Origin: Xaviernesmea rhizosphaerae
GTDB lineage: Bacteria > Pseudomonadota > Alphaproteobacteria > Rhizobiales > Rhizobiaceae
Length of the DNA: 64,000 nt
NCBI RefSeq assembly: GCF_001938945.1
Contig: NZ_MKIO01000033.1
Location: forward strand, 30,244 to 94,243
Direction: 5' to 3'
The notes below the pieces were generated by a model. That model was not told the DNA's origin, ran no database searches, and was given only the letters and a program-made list of their open reading frames with translations. Numbering within the stretch: the first letter of the stretch is position 1; each line of letters opens with the position of its first letter. Below, in pieces: positions 1 through 9,181 of this stretch. A program made the position numbers and the translations under genes.

Positions 1-1
1 C

Positions 2-1138
2 GACAATATCCTGATCGCGCTGACCCGCCGGCTGCGGCGGCTTTTGAAGCCGCAGGATACGCTGGCGCGGCTCGGCGGCGATTCTTTCGGCGTGCTGCTG
101 CTCTCGGAACGCGATCCGGCCAAGGTGGCGGAGTTCGCCGCCGCCGTCAGCCAGGCCATCATGGTTCCCATCAGCTTCGCCGGCCGCGAGGTGCATCTGA
201 CCGCCTCGATCGGCCTCGTCTCCTGGGTGGACCAGCAGGAAAGCGCCGCCAGCCTGCTTGACGATGCCGAACTGGCGATGTTCCGCGCCAAGAAGGCCGG
301 CGGCAACCGGGTCGAGCCCTACCGTCCGGCCTTCCGCGCCTCCGGCACCGAGCGCATGCAGATCGAGACCGACCTGCGCAAGGCGGTCGATCGCAAGGAG
401 ATCAGCCTCGTCTATCAGCCGATCGTGCGGCTGTCGGATGGCGAGATCGCCGGCTTCGAGGCGCTGATGCGCTGGGATCATCCCAAGCGCGGCAGCATCC
501 CGCCGAGCGAATTCATCCCCGTGGCGGAAAGCTGCGACGTCATCAACCAGCTCGGCCTTTTCGCCTTCGAGCGGGCAACCGTCGATCTCAGCGAATGGCA
601 GATGGCCTCCGGCGACCTGCCGATCTTCATCTCGATCAACCTGTCGAGCGCGCAGCTGCTCAACAATGATCTCTATGACGATGTCCGCGCGATTTTGAGC
701 AAGAACCGCTGCGAGACCCACAAGATCAAGATCGAGCTGACGGAATCGCTGGTGATGGAAAATCCCGAGCAGGCCCGGCTCGTGCTGGGCAAGCTGCGCG
801 ACGCCGGCCTCGGCCTGGCGCTCGACGATTTCGGCACCGGCCATTCCTCGCTTGCCTATCTCACCCGCTTCCCCTTCGACACGCTGAAGATCGACAAGGC
901 GCTGGTCACCGACCCCAGCGACAAGCGCGCCGCGCTGCTGCGCTCGGTCATCAGCATGGCCCGGGAAATGGAGATGCAGGTGGTGGCGGAAGGCATCGAA
1001 TCGGAAGCCGACGCCATGCAGCTCGGCCAGATGGGCTGCGATTACGGCCAGAGCTTCCTGTTCGGCCCGCCGATCGCCACCGATGCCGTGCAGCGGCTCT
1101 TGCGCGAGCGCTTCCCGATCGTCCGCCGCGCCTCGTAA
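2..1138 (+). CDS. GGDEF-EAL domain protein, C-terminal part (5' end outside window)
   Basis: The frame is open from base 2 with no start codon, so the gene begins outside the window. What remains is the end of a GGDEF domain followed by a full EAL domain, which hydrolyses the second messenger cyclic-di-GMP. The cyclase signature reads RLGGDSF, with Ser where active cyclases carry Glu, so this half is probably catalytically dead. The EAL half keeps its expected residues: GFEALMRW, the Asn of SINLSS, ELTES, LDDFGTG, LKIDK, AEGIES and CDYGQ. I therefore infer a phosphodiesterase, perhaps tuned by GTP binding to the degenerate GGDEF domain. Upstream sensor domains cannot be seen. A strong hairpin terminator follows 43 bases after the stop. 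Confidence 0.93.
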   Translation, partial: DNILIALTRRLRRLLKPQDTLARLGGDSFGVLLLSERDPAKVAEFAAAVSQAIMVPISFAGREVHLTASIGLVSWVDQQESAASLLDDAELAMFRAKKAGGNRVEPYRPAFRASGTERMQIETDLRKAVDRKEISLVYQPIVRLSDGEIAGFEALMRWDHPKRGSIPPSEFIPVAESCDVINQLGLFAFERATVDLSEWQMASGDLPIFISINLSSAQLLNNDLYDDVRAILSKNRCETHKIKIELTESLVMENPEQARLVLGKLRDAGLGLALDDFGTGHSSLAYLTRFPFDTLKIDKALVTDPSDKRAALLRSVISMAREMEMQVVAEGIESEADAMQLGQMGCDYGQSFLFGPPIATDAVQRLLRERFPIVRRAS

Positions 1139-1180
1139 CGCTGCCCCAAGGCGCCTTACCATAGCGTTCAATCATGACGA

Positions 1181-1215
1181 AAAGGCCGCGTTCCACCCGG
1201 AACGCGGCCTTTTTT
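1181..1215 (+). terminator. Rho-independent terminator after the EAL gene
   Basis: A perfect 14-bp stem (AAAGGCCGCGTTCC against its complement) closes a 4-nt loop and runs into a T-tract. It lies just after the stop of the EAL gene and before the 3' end of the convergent metallopeptidase gene, so it may act in both directions. Confidence 0.85.
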
Positions 1216-1263
1216 ATCGGGTCATCGAAACGGAAAACAGATTATCGTTTTCCGTCTGCTGCC

Positions 1264-2403
1264 TTAAGCGGCGGCGGGCGTCTGTGTCGGGGCAGCGGCC
1301 TGACCGTCGGGGCTCATCGCGGCATGCGGCGCGGTGCGGATCAGCTCGTTGATGAAGTCGAGCTTGTCGATAACAGGCTGCGACAGGATGAACGGATAGC
1401 TGTCCGCCTGGCCCATGGAGCGCTGGATGCTGTTCATCGCCACGCTGAGCGGCACCCAGGCATCAACGAGAAGCTGGGCATTGGCTGCGCGATAGGGATC
1501 GAAATCCACCTCGGCGGCCATGTCCTCGTGCCGGCGCGGATCGGTGGAGAGGCCGAAGGAGCGCGCGGTTTCCAGCGTATCGACGATGTGGAAGAAATGC
1601 GCCCAGCATTCGGCAAAATCTTCCGCCGGATGGCAACTGGCATAGGTCGAGATGAAGCGGTTCTGCCAGTCGGCCGGCGGGCCCTGCTCGTAATTGCGCT
1701 GGAGTGCTGCGGCATAATCCTCGCGCTCGTCACCGAAGAGGGCGCGGGCCTTTTCGAGCATCTCGGGATTGTTGGCGACCAGCACGGCGAAATACCAATG
1801 GCCGATCTCATGGCGGAAATGGCCAAGCAGCGTGCGATAGGGTTCGCCCATCTTCAGACGCACGCTTTCGCGGGTGGCATCATTCGCCTCGGCCGCGCGC
1901 AGGCTGATCAGGCCATCTTCGTGCCCCGTCATCGCCGGGATCACATTGCCATTCGCGTCGACCTCATCGGCGAGGAAGTCGAACACCAGCCCTCCTTCAG
2001 GATCGACATCACGACCGGGGCGCGGCAGGTTGAAGCGCAGCAGCGAATAGAAGAGATGACGCTGCGCCTGGGAAATGCGCTGCCAGTTCGACAGGCCCTC
2101 GGGATTGTCAGTGACCGGCACGATGCGGTTATAGCGGCAGGCAATGCAGAATGGCTGATTTTCCGAGACGGGAACCAGCCAGTTGCAGATGTCATGAGCA
2201 GCATTCTCGCAAAAATGCACGGCGGTTTGGTTGTCGCCGATGATGGTCCACTGCTCGTGACCGGCATCATCCACACCGGCCGGCGCCAGCGCGTACATCT
2301 TCATCGACTGCGCGAGAAAGCCGAGCCGAGAATTGCAGCTGACACAGACGGTGTTGTCGAAGTGCACGGGATTGTTGCAATTCGTGCAACTGAAAAGCTT
2401 CAT
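1264..2403 (-). CDS. Zinc-ribbon putative zinc-dependent metallopeptidase
   Basis: This 379-residue protein begins with a zinc ribbon (CTNC near residue 6 and CVSC near residue 20). It carries a gluzincin-type HEIGH motif at about residues 198-202, and further on a conserved-looking ED-rich segment (HPAEDFAECWAHFF) that may supply the third zinc ligand. This layout matches the bacterial 'putative zinc-binding metallopeptidase' family, whose substrates are unknown. The start at 2403 puts the zinc ribbon at the N terminus. The frame stays open for 43 more codons upstream, but those look non-coding. No signal peptide is seen, so it is probably cytoplasmic. It stands alone and converges on the EAL gene. 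Confidence 0.85.
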   Translation of the reverse strand: MKLFSCTNCNNPVHFDNTVCVSCNSRLGFLAQSMKMYALAPAGVDDAGHEQWTIIGDNQTAVHFCENAAHDICNWLVPVSENQPFCIACRYNRIVPVTDNPEGLSNWQRISQAQRHLFYSLLRFNLPRPGRDVDPEGGLVFDFLADEVDANGNVIPAMTGHEDGLISLRAAEANDATRESVRLKMGEPYRTLLGHFRHEIGHWYFAVLVANNPEMLEKARALFGDEREDYAAALQRNYEQGPPADWQNRFISTYASCHPAEDFAECWAHFFHIVDTLETARSFGLSTDPRRHEDMAAEVDFDPYRAANAQLLVDAWVPLSVAMNSIQRSMGQADSYPFILSQPVIDKLDFINELIRTAPHAAMSPDGQAAAPTQTPAAA

Positions 2404-2746
2404 TCCTGTCCCCAATTCTAAAAGGCGGACCAGCCCTGAGGGCGGTTGGCGGATATGATGGTGAAGAGACATGCAGCGAGGTAAATGTGGCACGGCCAGC
2501 GCGGCACAGGTGGATCGCGAGCCTTTACGCAAGAGAACAAGACGATAGCCATGTCCTGCAGCATGGCAGGATGAAAAGCGCCTCAGCTATCCGTCGTCAT
2601 CATTGCGGGTGTCTTACCTTCCTCGTCAACGGAAATGCCCGCTGGCACGGGGGCACAGCGGGCATCGGCGCAAATCATCATCCAGTTGAACCCGTCAGGA
2701 CGACGACGCGCACTCCGAAGCTGCGGCAAAAGCCGCAGCAAAAGGA
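2404..2746. other. Intergenic region without a recognised gene
   Basis: No convincing coding sequence was found between the metallopeptidase and csbD genes. The region must hold the metallopeptidase promoter, and near its right end a hairpin that probably terminates csbD. Confidence 0.5.
2720..2739 (-). terminator. Hairpin downstream of the CsbD gene
   Basis: A perfect 8-bp stem (GCTGCGGC/GCCGCAGC) with a 4-nt A/T loop lies seven bases beyond the csbD stop. The T-tract after it on the minus strand is weak (TTCGG), so termination is likely but not certain. Confidence 0.5.
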
Positions 2747-2938
2747 TTACATGCGGTCAACGACGTCCTTGGCGGCGTCCTTGGCCTTGCCGCTGGCGGA
2801 CTGAACCTTGCCCTTGAGCTCCTGGCCCTTGCCTTCGGCTTCGAGGCGGTCGTTGCCGGTCAGGTTGCCGGCAGCCTGCTTGATCTTGCCAGCGGCCTGG
2901 TTGGCGGCGCCGGAAACGCGGTCGGACGTGCTACCCAT
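2747..2938 (-). CDS. CsbD family stress-response protein
   Basis: This is a 63-residue hydrophilic protein rich in Ala, Gly, Lys and Asp, with the CsbD pattern: an N-terminal DRVSGAANQAAGKIKQAAG, a central Gly-Asn turn (LTGNDRLEAEGKGQELKGK), and a C-terminal amphipathic stretch. CsbD proteins are small general-stress proteins of unknown biochemical role; in alphaproteobacteria they are often controlled by the general stress response. The ATG at 2938 is preceded by AAGGAGAA at good spacing. The frame extends upstream to 3085, but that part is not CsbD-like. Confidence 0.9.
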   Translation of the reverse strand: MGSTSDRVSGAANQAAGKIKQAAGNLTGNDRLEAEGKGQELKGKVQSASGKAKDAAKDVVDRM

Positions 2939-3085
2939 GATAGTTCTCCTTGGTGTTGAGAACGGTCCCTTTTTCCGTTCTTTCCGACCTGAAAACGAGA
3001 ACTTCAGCGATTTGTTCCGAAGGGTTTCCGCACCTTTTAAAACTTTCGTCGCAACCTTGTCGCGACCCTGAAAGCACCAAAGCAA

Positions 3086-3108
3086 AACCCCGCCAAAGCG
3101 GCGGGGTT
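3086..3108 (-). terminator. Rho-independent terminator of the yqgE-like gene
   Basis: A perfect 9-bp stem (AACCCCGCC/GGCGGGGTT) with a 5-nt loop runs into TTTTGC on the minus strand. It lies about 50 bases past the stop of the YqgE-family gene. Confidence 0.8.
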
Positions 3109-3156
3109 GGCAAAATACCGGAGATCGTGGCGAGGGATAGATCGAGACCTTGGGCC

Positions 3157-3759
3157 TCAGGCGTGGCCGGCCGTGGGCGAAAGCATAGCCGGGGCAACGC
3201 CCATCAGCGCGAGCGCGCGATCATATTTGTCGACCAGCGTGCGGTCGAAGATCAGCTCCTCATTGGGCGGCGAGGTCAGCCAGTCATTGGCGGCGATCTC
3301 GTTTTCCAGTTGCCCCGGGCCCCAGCCGACATAGCCGAGCATCAGCATCGCCTTGGTCGGCCCCTTCCCGCGCGAAATCGCCCTGATGATGTCGAGCGTC
3401 GCGGTCATGCAGATTTCGTCGTTGATCGGAATGCTGGATTCGCTGAGATAGTCATCGGAATGCAGCACGAAGCCGCGGCCCGTCTCCACCGGCCCGCCGG
3501 TCTGGATCTGAAAATCCCGCGTGGAATCGGGAAGGCGGATCGCCTGATCGGAATTGATGATGTCGAGATGAAGCAGAACCTCTGGAAAGGTCAGCTGCTG
3601 CGAGCGGTTCAGCACGAAGCCCATGGCGCCATCGCTGGAATGGGCACAGATGAACACGACCGTTCGGGCAAAATTGCTGTCGAGCATGCCGGGCATGGCA
3701 ATGAGGAACTGTCCGTCCAACATGCCTCTTTCACGCGTCTTGTGCAACGTTGCCATCAT
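3157..3759 (-). CDS. YqgE/AlgH family protein (UPF0301)
   Basis: This 200-residue protein matches the YqgE/AlgH family: [26 protein letters not shown] near the start, MGFVLNRS, then TGGPV and [12 protein letters not shown] towards the end. The family is widespread and structurally characterised but has no settled function. Two adjacent ATGs (3759 and 3756) are possible starts. The frame is open to 3843, but the extension is not typical of the family. The gene is transcribed away from the DsbD-like gene, leaving about 220 bases between them for both promoters. Confidence 0.9.
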   Translation of the reverse strand: MMATLHKTRERGMLDGQFLIAMPGMLDSNFARTVVFICAHSSDGAMGFVLNRSQQLTFPEVLLHLDIINSDQAIRLPDSTRDFQIQTGGPVETGRGFVLHSDDYLSESSIPINDEICMTATLDIIRAISRGKGPTKAMLMLGYVGWGPGQLENEIAANDWLTSPPNEELIFDRTLVDKYDRALALMGVAPAMLSPTAGHA

Positions 3760-3894
3760 GGGTTGCTCGCTTTTCTCTGTTTCAGATCCGTGTGAAATTC
3801 GCCCCTGTCCAGTCCAACCTGTTCGCGCAACGGACGCAACCATCTCGCGCCGTCATCAAACGAATATGATCGGAAGGCTCCCCTCAAGCCGCCC

Positions 3895-3947
3895 TATGCA
3901 CCGCTTTGTCCCGAAAACGTGACACCCGTTTCCAATTCGATGCTCTA
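3895..3947 (+). repeat. Degenerate rhizobial palindromic intergenic element
   Basis: The segment contains a diverged form of the element that recurs in this window (CCGAAAAC ... GTTTCCAATTCGATGCTCT). It lies just upstream of the DsbD-like gene. Confidence 0.45.
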
Positions 3948-3980
3948 GGCCGACTGATGCAAAACACGTATAGGCCACGC

Positions 3981-4808
3981 ATGACCGAGCAGTTCAGACA
4001 GAATGTGACTCAAGGGGCGGCTCTGGCAAGCCTTTTGACGGCTTTTTTTATTTTGCCTCCGGCAAACGCCGCGCAGAGCGATCCGGTTCGGGCGGAGGGC
4101 GTTGATATCCGTCTGGTGGCGTCCGCGCCGGAAGCGGATGGAAAGATCCCCGCCATGCTCGACATCCGGCTGGCGCCCGGCTGGAAGACCTACTGGATCG
4201 ATCCGGGCAGTTCCGGCCTGCCGCCACAGATCACGGTCTCCGGTCCAGGCCTTCGCTTCGATGGCGTCAGGTTTCCCGCGCCGAAAGCCTTCGAGGAAGG
4301 CTCCGCGCGCAGCGTCGGCTATGCCGATGGCGTCACCCTGCCGCTCGTGCTCTCGCATGAAGCAGGCGCGATGCCGGCGCGCGTGACGGCGCAGGTGATG
4401 ATCGGCGTCTGCAAGGATATCTGCGTTCCGGTCCAGGCCAGCCTTTCGGCCGATCTGTCAGGCCCTGCGGCCGCCAATCCGCTGGACAAGGCCCGTATTG
4501 CGCTGGCCGAAGAAAGCCTGCCGGGGCCGCCGCAGCCGGACCTGACCGTGACCTCTGCACGGGTAAAGGACGCCAAGCTCGTGCTGGAGCTGACCGCCCC
4601 CGCCGGCGAGCCGCCGCAGATCTTTCTGTCCAGCAGCAAAGGCGCCTCCTTCGGCACGCCGAAGATCGTTCCCGCCGGGCCCGGCCGCTTCCGGGCCGAA
4701 ACGACGCTGCGCCTTCCCAGAGCGGCGGCGGCGCCCGCCGAAGCGGGAATCACGGCCGTTCTCGTCTCAGGCCGAAGAGCCGTCGAAATGCCGCTGGTGT
4801 TTGAGTAG
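3981..4808 (+). CDS. Periplasmic protein with DsbD N-terminal-like domain
   Basis: This 275-residue protein has an N-terminal hydrophobic signal (about residues 10-30, ending at ANA). Next comes a domain like the N-terminal, thiol-carrying domain of DsbD, including the WKTYWIDPG segment and the cysteine pair in VCKDICVP. It lacks the transmembrane and C-terminal thioredoxin domains of true DsbD, so it probably exchanges thiols in the periplasm with a separate partner; cytochrome c maturation is a common suggestion, but this is inference. The ATG at 3981 is the start giving the best signal peptide; the ATG at 3957 is an alternative, and neither has a strong ribosome site. Confidence 0.85.
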   Translation: MTEQFRQNVTQGAALASLLTAFFILPPANAAQSDPVRAEGVDIRLVASAPEADGKIPAMLDIRLAPGWKTYWIDPGSSGLPPQITVSGPGLRFDGVRFPAPKAFEEGSARSVGYADGVTLPLVLSHEAGAMPARVTAQVMIGVCKDICVPVQASLSADLSGPAAANPLDKARIALAEESLPGPPQPDLTVTSARVKDAKLVLELTAPAGEPPQIFLSSSKGASFGTPKIVPAGPGRFRAETTLRLPRAAAAPAEAGITAVLVSGRRAVEMPLVFE

Positions 4809-4838
4809 AACCGGCTGTTCCTTTTCGCCTCCGCGCGC

Positions 4839-4877
4839 GGCGAAAACCGGTTCCCACTTTTCGCTCGCATGCTCTAT
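4839..4877 (+). repeat. Rhizobial palindromic intergenic element
   Basis: The copy reads CGAAAACCGGTTCCCACTTT followed by TCGCTCGCATGCTCTATA. It lies between the DsbD-like gene and the peroxiredoxin gene, about 60 bases before the latter's start codon. Confidence 0.7.
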
Positions 4878-4936
4878 AGTGACGCCGATGCCGGTCTGCG
4901 CATCGCTCCTCCCGTCAATTTGAAGGATACCTGCCT

Positions 4937-5422
4937 GTGACCATTGCCATCGGTGACAAGCTCCCCCCTGCCACGTTCAAGGAAAAGACCCCCGACGGGC
5001 CGGTCGAAGTCTCGACCGACAGCTTCTTTTCCGGCAAGCGCATCGTGCTCTTCGCCGTTCCCGGCGCCTTCACGCCCACCTGCTCGCTGAACCACCTGCC
5101 CGGCTATCTCGAAAACCGCGACGCCATCCTGGCCCGCGAAGTGGATGATATCGCCGTCGTCTCGGTCAATGACGTTCACGTCATGGGCGCCTGGGCGACC
5201 GCATCGGGCGGCGTGGACAAGATCCACTTCCTGTCCGATTGGGACGCGGCCTTCACCAAGGCGCTCGGCCTCGACATCGACCTCTCGGCCGGCACACTCG
5301 GCGTGCGCTCCAAGCGCTACTCCATGCTGGTCGAGGATGGCGTGGTGAAGATGCTCAACATCGAGGAAAGCCCGGGCCAGGCCACGGTTTCCTCGGCCGC
5401 TCACATGCTCGAGCAGCTCTGA
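4937..5422 (+). CDS. 1-Cys peroxiredoxin of the Prx5 type
   Basis: This 161-residue enzyme reduces hydrogen peroxide and organic hydroperoxides. The catalytic signature PGAFTPTCS places the peroxidatic cysteine at residue 49, and it is the only cysteine in the protein. The enzyme must therefore use an external thiol such as glutathione/glutaredoxin, as known for Prx5/PrxD proteins. A downstream Arg in GVRSKRYSMLVEDG is also typical. Translation starts at a GTG (4937) with GAAGGAT about ten bases upstream; no in-frame ATG precedes the conserved N terminus. A palindromic hairpin after the stop separates it from convergent rnhA. Confidence 0.93.
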   Translation: MTIAIGDKLPPATFKEKTPDGPVEVSTDSFFSGKRIVLFAVPGAFTPTCSLNHLPGYLENRDAILAREVDDIAVVSVNDVHVMGAWATASGGVDKIHFLSDWDAAFTKALGLDIDLSAGTLGVRSKRYSMLVEDGVVKMLNIEESPGQATVSSAAHMLEQL

Positions 5423-5455
5423 GCCGATAGGCTCTTGTCACGCACTGCCGCCTCA

Positions 5456-5480
5456 CGTCGGCCCCGTCCAGGGGCCGACG
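5456..5480. terminator. Bidirectional hairpin between peroxiredoxin and rnhA
   Basis: Perfect 10-bp arms (CGTCGGCCCC/GGGGCCGACG) flank a 5-nt loop between two convergent genes. T-tracts are short on both sides, so this is a terminator-like structure rather than a textbook terminator. Confidence 0.6.
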
Positions 5481-5498
5481 CTTAAAAAGCCTGCGCGC

Positions 5499-5969
5499 TC
5501 AGCCCGCGGCCTTCTCCATCAAAGCCGCGCCGCCCTTCTTGAAGGGCGCCATGCCCAAGCGGGCCAGCTCGTCGGCGCGCTCGTTTTCCGGATGGCCGGC
5601 ATGGCCTTTCACCCAATGCCAGGTGATCTTGTGAACGCGCTGGGCCTCGTCGAGCGCCTGCCAGAGTTCACCGTTCTTCACCGGCTTCTTGTCCGCCGTC
5701 TTCCAGCCGTTCTTCTTCCAGCCATGGATCCATTTGGAAATGCCGTCCATGACATATTTGCTGTCGGTATAGAGATCGATCTCGCAGGGCGACTTCAGCG
5801 CGTTCAGCGCCGTGATCGCCGCCATCAGCTCCATGCGGTTGTTGGTCGTTGCCGCCTCGCCACCATGCATGTCCTTCTCGACATCGCCATAGCGCAGCAC
5901 CGCGCCCCAGCCGCCCGGCCCCGGATTTCCCGAGCAGGCGCCATCGGTGTAGATCTCGACATGTTTCAT
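5499..5969 (-). CDS. rnhA: Ribonuclease HI
   Basis: This 156-residue enzyme cleaves the RNA strand of RNA-DNA hybrids in R-loops and Okazaki primers. The catalytic acidic residues are all in place: [17 protein letters not shown] near the N terminus, the Glu in [10 protein letters not shown], the Asp in LYTDSKYV, and the Asp in ENERADELA, with the conserved His in [10 protein letters not shown]. Its length is normal for bacterial RNase HI. It is the last of three minus-strand genes (ispH, thrB, rnhA), an order common in Rhizobiales. About 120 bases separate it from thrB, so readthrough or its own promoter is possible. Confidence 0.97.
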   Translation of the reverse strand: MKHVEIYTDGACSGNPGPGGWGAVLRYGDVEKDMHGGEAATTNNRMELMAAITALNALKSPCEIDLYTDSKYVMDGISKWIHGWKKNGWKTADKKPVKNGELWQALDEAQRVHKITWHWVKGHAGHPENERADELARLGMAPFKKGGAALMEKAAG

Positions 5970-6087
5970 GATCGTCCAAACTCCCTTGCGGACCGGCGAA
6001 GCTCCGCGCCTGACAGTGCGCGACAGCTCCTACCGGCATCCCGTGGCAGAGGCGCACACAGGCCGCCGTCTGCCGTCATTTTGCCGT

Positions 6088-7056
6088 TCAGCCCGTCAGG
6101 CCATAGCCTTCGGCCGTTTCGATGGTCTGATGGAAGCGCAGCTTGCGCCAATATTCCAGCGGATCCTTCTTGACAACCAGCGCGCCCGGCGGCGTCGACA
6201 GCCAGTCATAGGCGCGGGTGAGGAAGAAGCGCAGCGCCGAGCCGCGCGCCAGCAGCGGCAGCGCCGCGACTTCGTCCGGGGTCAGCGGCCGCTCGGCCTG
6301 ATAGGCGGCGAGGAAGGCCTGGCCCTTGGCCGCGTCATAAACCCCGCTCTTGTCATCGAAGCACCAGGCGTTGAGGCAGGTCGCCACATCATAGGCGAGC
6401 GTGTCGTTGCAGGCGAAGTAGAAGTCGATGATACCGGTCAGCGCGTCGCCGATGAAGAAAACATTGTCCGGAAAGAGATCGGCATGGATGACGCCCGAGG
6501 GCAGGCCCTTCGGCCAGCTGCGCTCCAGAAAGGCGAGCTCGGCATCGATCCCTGCGCGCAGTCCCTCGGCGATCTCGTCGGCGCGCTCGCGCGCCTTTTC
6601 CCAGAGCGGCCGCCAGCCCTCGACCGACAGGGCATTGGCCCGCTTCAGCGCAAAGCCTTCGCCCGCCCGGTGAAGCCCGGCCAGCGCCCGGCCGAGCGCG
6701 GCGCAATGCGGCGCCTCCGGCTGGCGCAGCCAGATGCCTTCGAGAAAGGTGATGATGGCGGCGGGGCGCCCCGCGAGCTCGCCCAGCAACGTGCCGTCGC
6801 GGCGCGTGAGCGGCAGCGGACAGGAGATGCCGCGCGCAGCCAGATGCTCCATCAACCCGAGAAAGAACGGCAGATCATCCGGATTGACCCGCTTTTCATA
6901 GAGCGTGAGGATGAACGGGCCTTCGGTGGTGTGCAGCAGAAAATTGCTGTTCTCCACGCCCTCGGCAATGCCCTTATAGGCCGTCAGACGGCCGATGTCA
7001 TAGGCTTCGAGAAAGCCGCGCAATGCGCCTTCCGTGATATCGGTGTAAACAGCCAC
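6088..7056 (-). CDS. thrB: Homoserine kinase (aminoglycoside-phosphotransferase fold)
   Basis: This 322-residue enzyme phosphorylates L-homoserine on the way to threonine. It belongs to the APH-fold ThrB type found in alphaproteobacteria and pseudomonads rather than the GHMP-kinase type of E. coli. Visible hallmarks are the N-terminal [11 protein letters not shown] loop, the catalytic [13 protein letters not shown], and the metal-binding GIIDFYFA. The length fits the family. It lies about 110 bases downstream of ispH and upstream of rnhA on the same strand. Confidence 0.95.
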   Translation of the reverse strand: MAVYTDITEGALRGFLEAYDIGRLTAYKGIAEGVENSNFLLHTTEGPFILTLYEKRVNPDDLPFFLGLMEHLAARGISCPLPLTRRDGTLLGELAGRPAAIITFLEGIWLRQPEAPHCAALGRALAGLHRAGEGFALKRANALSVEGWRPLWEKARERADEIAEGLRAGIDAELAFLERSWPKGLPSGVIHADLFPDNVFFIGDALTGIIDFYFACNDTLAYDVATCLNAWCFDDKSGVYDAAKGQAFLAAYQAERPLTPDEVAALPLLARGSALRFFLTRAYDWLSTPPGALVVKKDPLEYWRKLRFHQTIETAEGYGLTG

Positions 7057-7163
7057 GAACAGCCCCTCGTCGCTTGGCCCTCAGGAACGATCCGGCCGAT
7101 CGCGGTCCGGCTTCCCACGCGCTGTATGGCGCGCCCGCCTTGCCGCGGCAAGAGGGCCGGCAC

Positions 7164-8171
7164 TCATTCCCCGTTGACGAAGGCCATGTCGGAGGTGGTC
7201 AGCGGCACATGGCGCAGCTCGCGGTTGACGAGGAAATTCTCGTTTTCCTCGACCGTATCGGCCAGCTCGACCCGCGCGTCAAAGCGTTCGCGGAAGGCCT
7301 CGATGATCTCGTTGACGATCACCTCCGGCGCCGAGGCGCCAGCCGACAGGCCGACCGTGCGCACACCGTCCATCTGGCTCCAATCGATCTCCGCCGCCCG
7401 CTGAACCAAGAACGAGGCCTTGGCGCCAGCGCGCGAGGCGACCTCCACCAGCCGCTTGGAATTGGACGAGTTCGGCGCGCCGACGATCAGGAACAGGTCG
7501 CAGCCGGGCGCGGCCTGCTTGACCGCCTCCTGGCGGTTGGTTGTCGCATAGCAGATCGAATCGGCGGCCGGTGCCGTCAGGTTCGGGAAGCGCTCATGCA
7601 ACCGCTTGATCACACCGGCCGTGTCGTCCACCGACAGCGTGGTCTGGGTGACGAAGCCGAGATTGTCGGGATCGGCAGGCTCATAGGCGTCCACATCCTC
7701 GATCGTCTCGATCAGCGACACGGTGCCCTCGGGCAGCTGCCCCATCGTGCCGATCACCTCGGGATGGCCCGCATGGCCGATCAGCACCACATGGCGCCCG
7801 AGCCGGTTATGGCGCATGGCCTGCTTGTGCACCTTCGAGACCAGCGGACAGGTGGCATCGAGATAGAAGAGATTGCGGCTCTCGGCATCCGCCGGCACGC
7901 TCTTCGGCACGCCATGGGCGGAAAACACCACCGGCTGCTTGCGATGCTCCGGCGGGATCTCGTCCAGTTCCTCGACAAAGATCGCCCCCTTGGCCTCCAG
8001 CCCCTCGACCACATAGCGATTGTGAACGATCTCGTGACGGACATAGACGGGCGCGCCGAATTCCTTCAGCGCGAGCACGACGATCTGGATCGCCCGGTCC
8101 ACCCCGGCGCAGAACCCTCTCGGGCCGCACAGGCGGATGGTCAAAGGCTGTTTGACGGTCGTCAGGCTCAT
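7164..8171 (-). CDS. ispH: 4-hydroxy-3-methylbut-2-enyl diphosphate reductase
   Basis: IspH (LytB) makes isopentenyl and dimethylallyl diphosphate in the last step of the MEP isoprenoid pathway, using a [4Fe-4S] cluster. The three cluster cysteines are seen in [25 protein letters not shown] and [12 protein letters not shown]. The substrate-binding TQTTLS and [11 protein letters not shown] segments are also present. It is 335 residues, slightly longer than the E. coli enzyme because of short extensions. Dxs, the first enzyme of the same pathway, is encoded at 40.5-42.4 kb on the other strand. Confidence 0.97.
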   Translation of the reverse strand: MSLTTVKQPLTIRLCGPRGFCAGVDRAIQIVVLALKEFGAPVYVRHEIVHNRYVVEGLEAKGAIFVEELDEIPPEHRKQPVVFSAHGVPKSVPADAESRNLFYLDATCPLVSKVHKQAMRHNRLGRHVVLIGHAGHPEVIGTMGQLPEGTVSLIETIEDVDAYEPADPDNLGFVTQTTLSVDDTAGVIKRLHERFPNLTAPAADSICYATTNRQEAVKQAAPGCDLFLIVGAPNSSNSKRLVEVASRAGAKASFLVQRAAEIDWSQMDGVRTVGLSAGASAPEVIVNEIIEAFRERFDARVELADTVEENENFLVNRELRHVPLTTSDMAFVNGE

Positions 8172-8368
8172 CGGATCTCCCTTAGACGCTCCGCAGACGG
8201 AGCAGGAGCGTTTCAGGCGAAGGCGTCTCGCCCGCTACGCTTAGTCTCATTTTCACGACAAGGCGGACAGGACGTGCCAGCGCCCGCTCGAATGGCTTTC
8301 TGCGTGCCCGATATAGGATGTCCGCCGCAGCGACGCCACGGGAAAGTGCGCCCCGTCGCGCATAGCAT

Positions 8369-9181
8369 CTACGGCTTCGGCGGGTGTTTCGCCCTCATGA
8401 CGAACGCCACCGTCACCACCAGCAGGGCTGCGGCGAGCCCGTACCAGGTCAGGGCATATTGCAGATGGTTGTTGGGAAAATCGATGAGCGTGATGCCGCC
8501 GACCGGCAGGCCGCCGGGATTGGGCGTGGCATCGGCATCGATGAAGAAGGGGACGAAGCGGCCAGGATCGAGGCTGTCGTCGCGGATCATCCCCTCCAAA
8601 TCCTTCCAGTAATAGATGTTCTTGGCCGGCTCGTTGTCCGGCAGGATGAAGGAGGGCTTGGCGGGAAGCCGGGCCCGCGCCAGCCCTGTGATCGTCACCA
8701 AGCCGTCAGTTTGGCCGGCCGCGCGCGTTTCGACCGGCTTGCGCTCATAGGGAACGAAGCCGCGATTGACGAGGAGCATGCGGCCATCGGCAAGCACCAG
8801 CGGCGTGTAGACGGCATAGCCCGGCTGGCCGTTCCAGGTGGTGAAGAAATGGCGTTCGCGGTCGTGCAGGAAACGGCCTTCCACCCGCACCGTGCGGTAA
8901 TCCACATCGCCGCCGCCGGCCGCGATCGCCTCGATCGCGCGGAGATCGGCAGGCGGGGCCGCACGGCGTTCGGCGATGGCCGCAAGCAGGTCCTCTTTCC
9001 AGGCGAGGCGCTGCATCTGCCAGGTGCCGAGGCCGACGAGCAGGACGAAGACGAGAAGAAGGCAGAGGGCCCCCACCCCGCGCCCCAAGCCAGACAGACG
9101 GCGGCCCGGCAACCGATTACCAGACAGCTTGCGACCCGACGCCGTCTCTGCCGGGGTCTGCGAAGGCATCGGCTCGGTCAT
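8369..9181 (-). CDS. SURF1 family cytochrome oxidase assembly protein
   Basis: This 270-residue inner-membrane protein has the SURF1 plan: an N-terminal membrane span (about residues 30-55, ending GLGTWQMQRLAWK), a periplasmic domain with the conserved GxYxxxR-like and GFVP segments (VNRGFVPYERK), and a C-terminal span followed by a basic tail. SURF1 helps insert heme a into oxidase subunit I, which fits its place at the end of the cox cluster. The start at 9181 overlaps the stop of the DUF983 gene by four bases, indicating translational coupling. A much longer open frame upstream (to 9517) lies inside the DUF983 gene and is not used. Confidence 0.93.
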   Translation of the reverse strand: MTEPMPSQTPAETASGRKLSGNRLPGRRLSGLGRGVGALCLLLVFVLLVGLGTWQMQRLAWKEDLLAAIAERRAAPPADLRAIEAIAAGGGDVDYRTVRVEGRFLHDRERHFFTTWNGQPGYAVYTPLVLADGRMLLVNRGFVPYERKPVETRAAGQTDGLVTITGLARARLPAKPSFILPDNEPAKNIYYWKDLEGMIRDDSLDPGRFVPFFIDADATPNPGGLPVGGITLIDFPNNHLQYALTWYGLAAALLVVTVAFVMRAKHPPKP

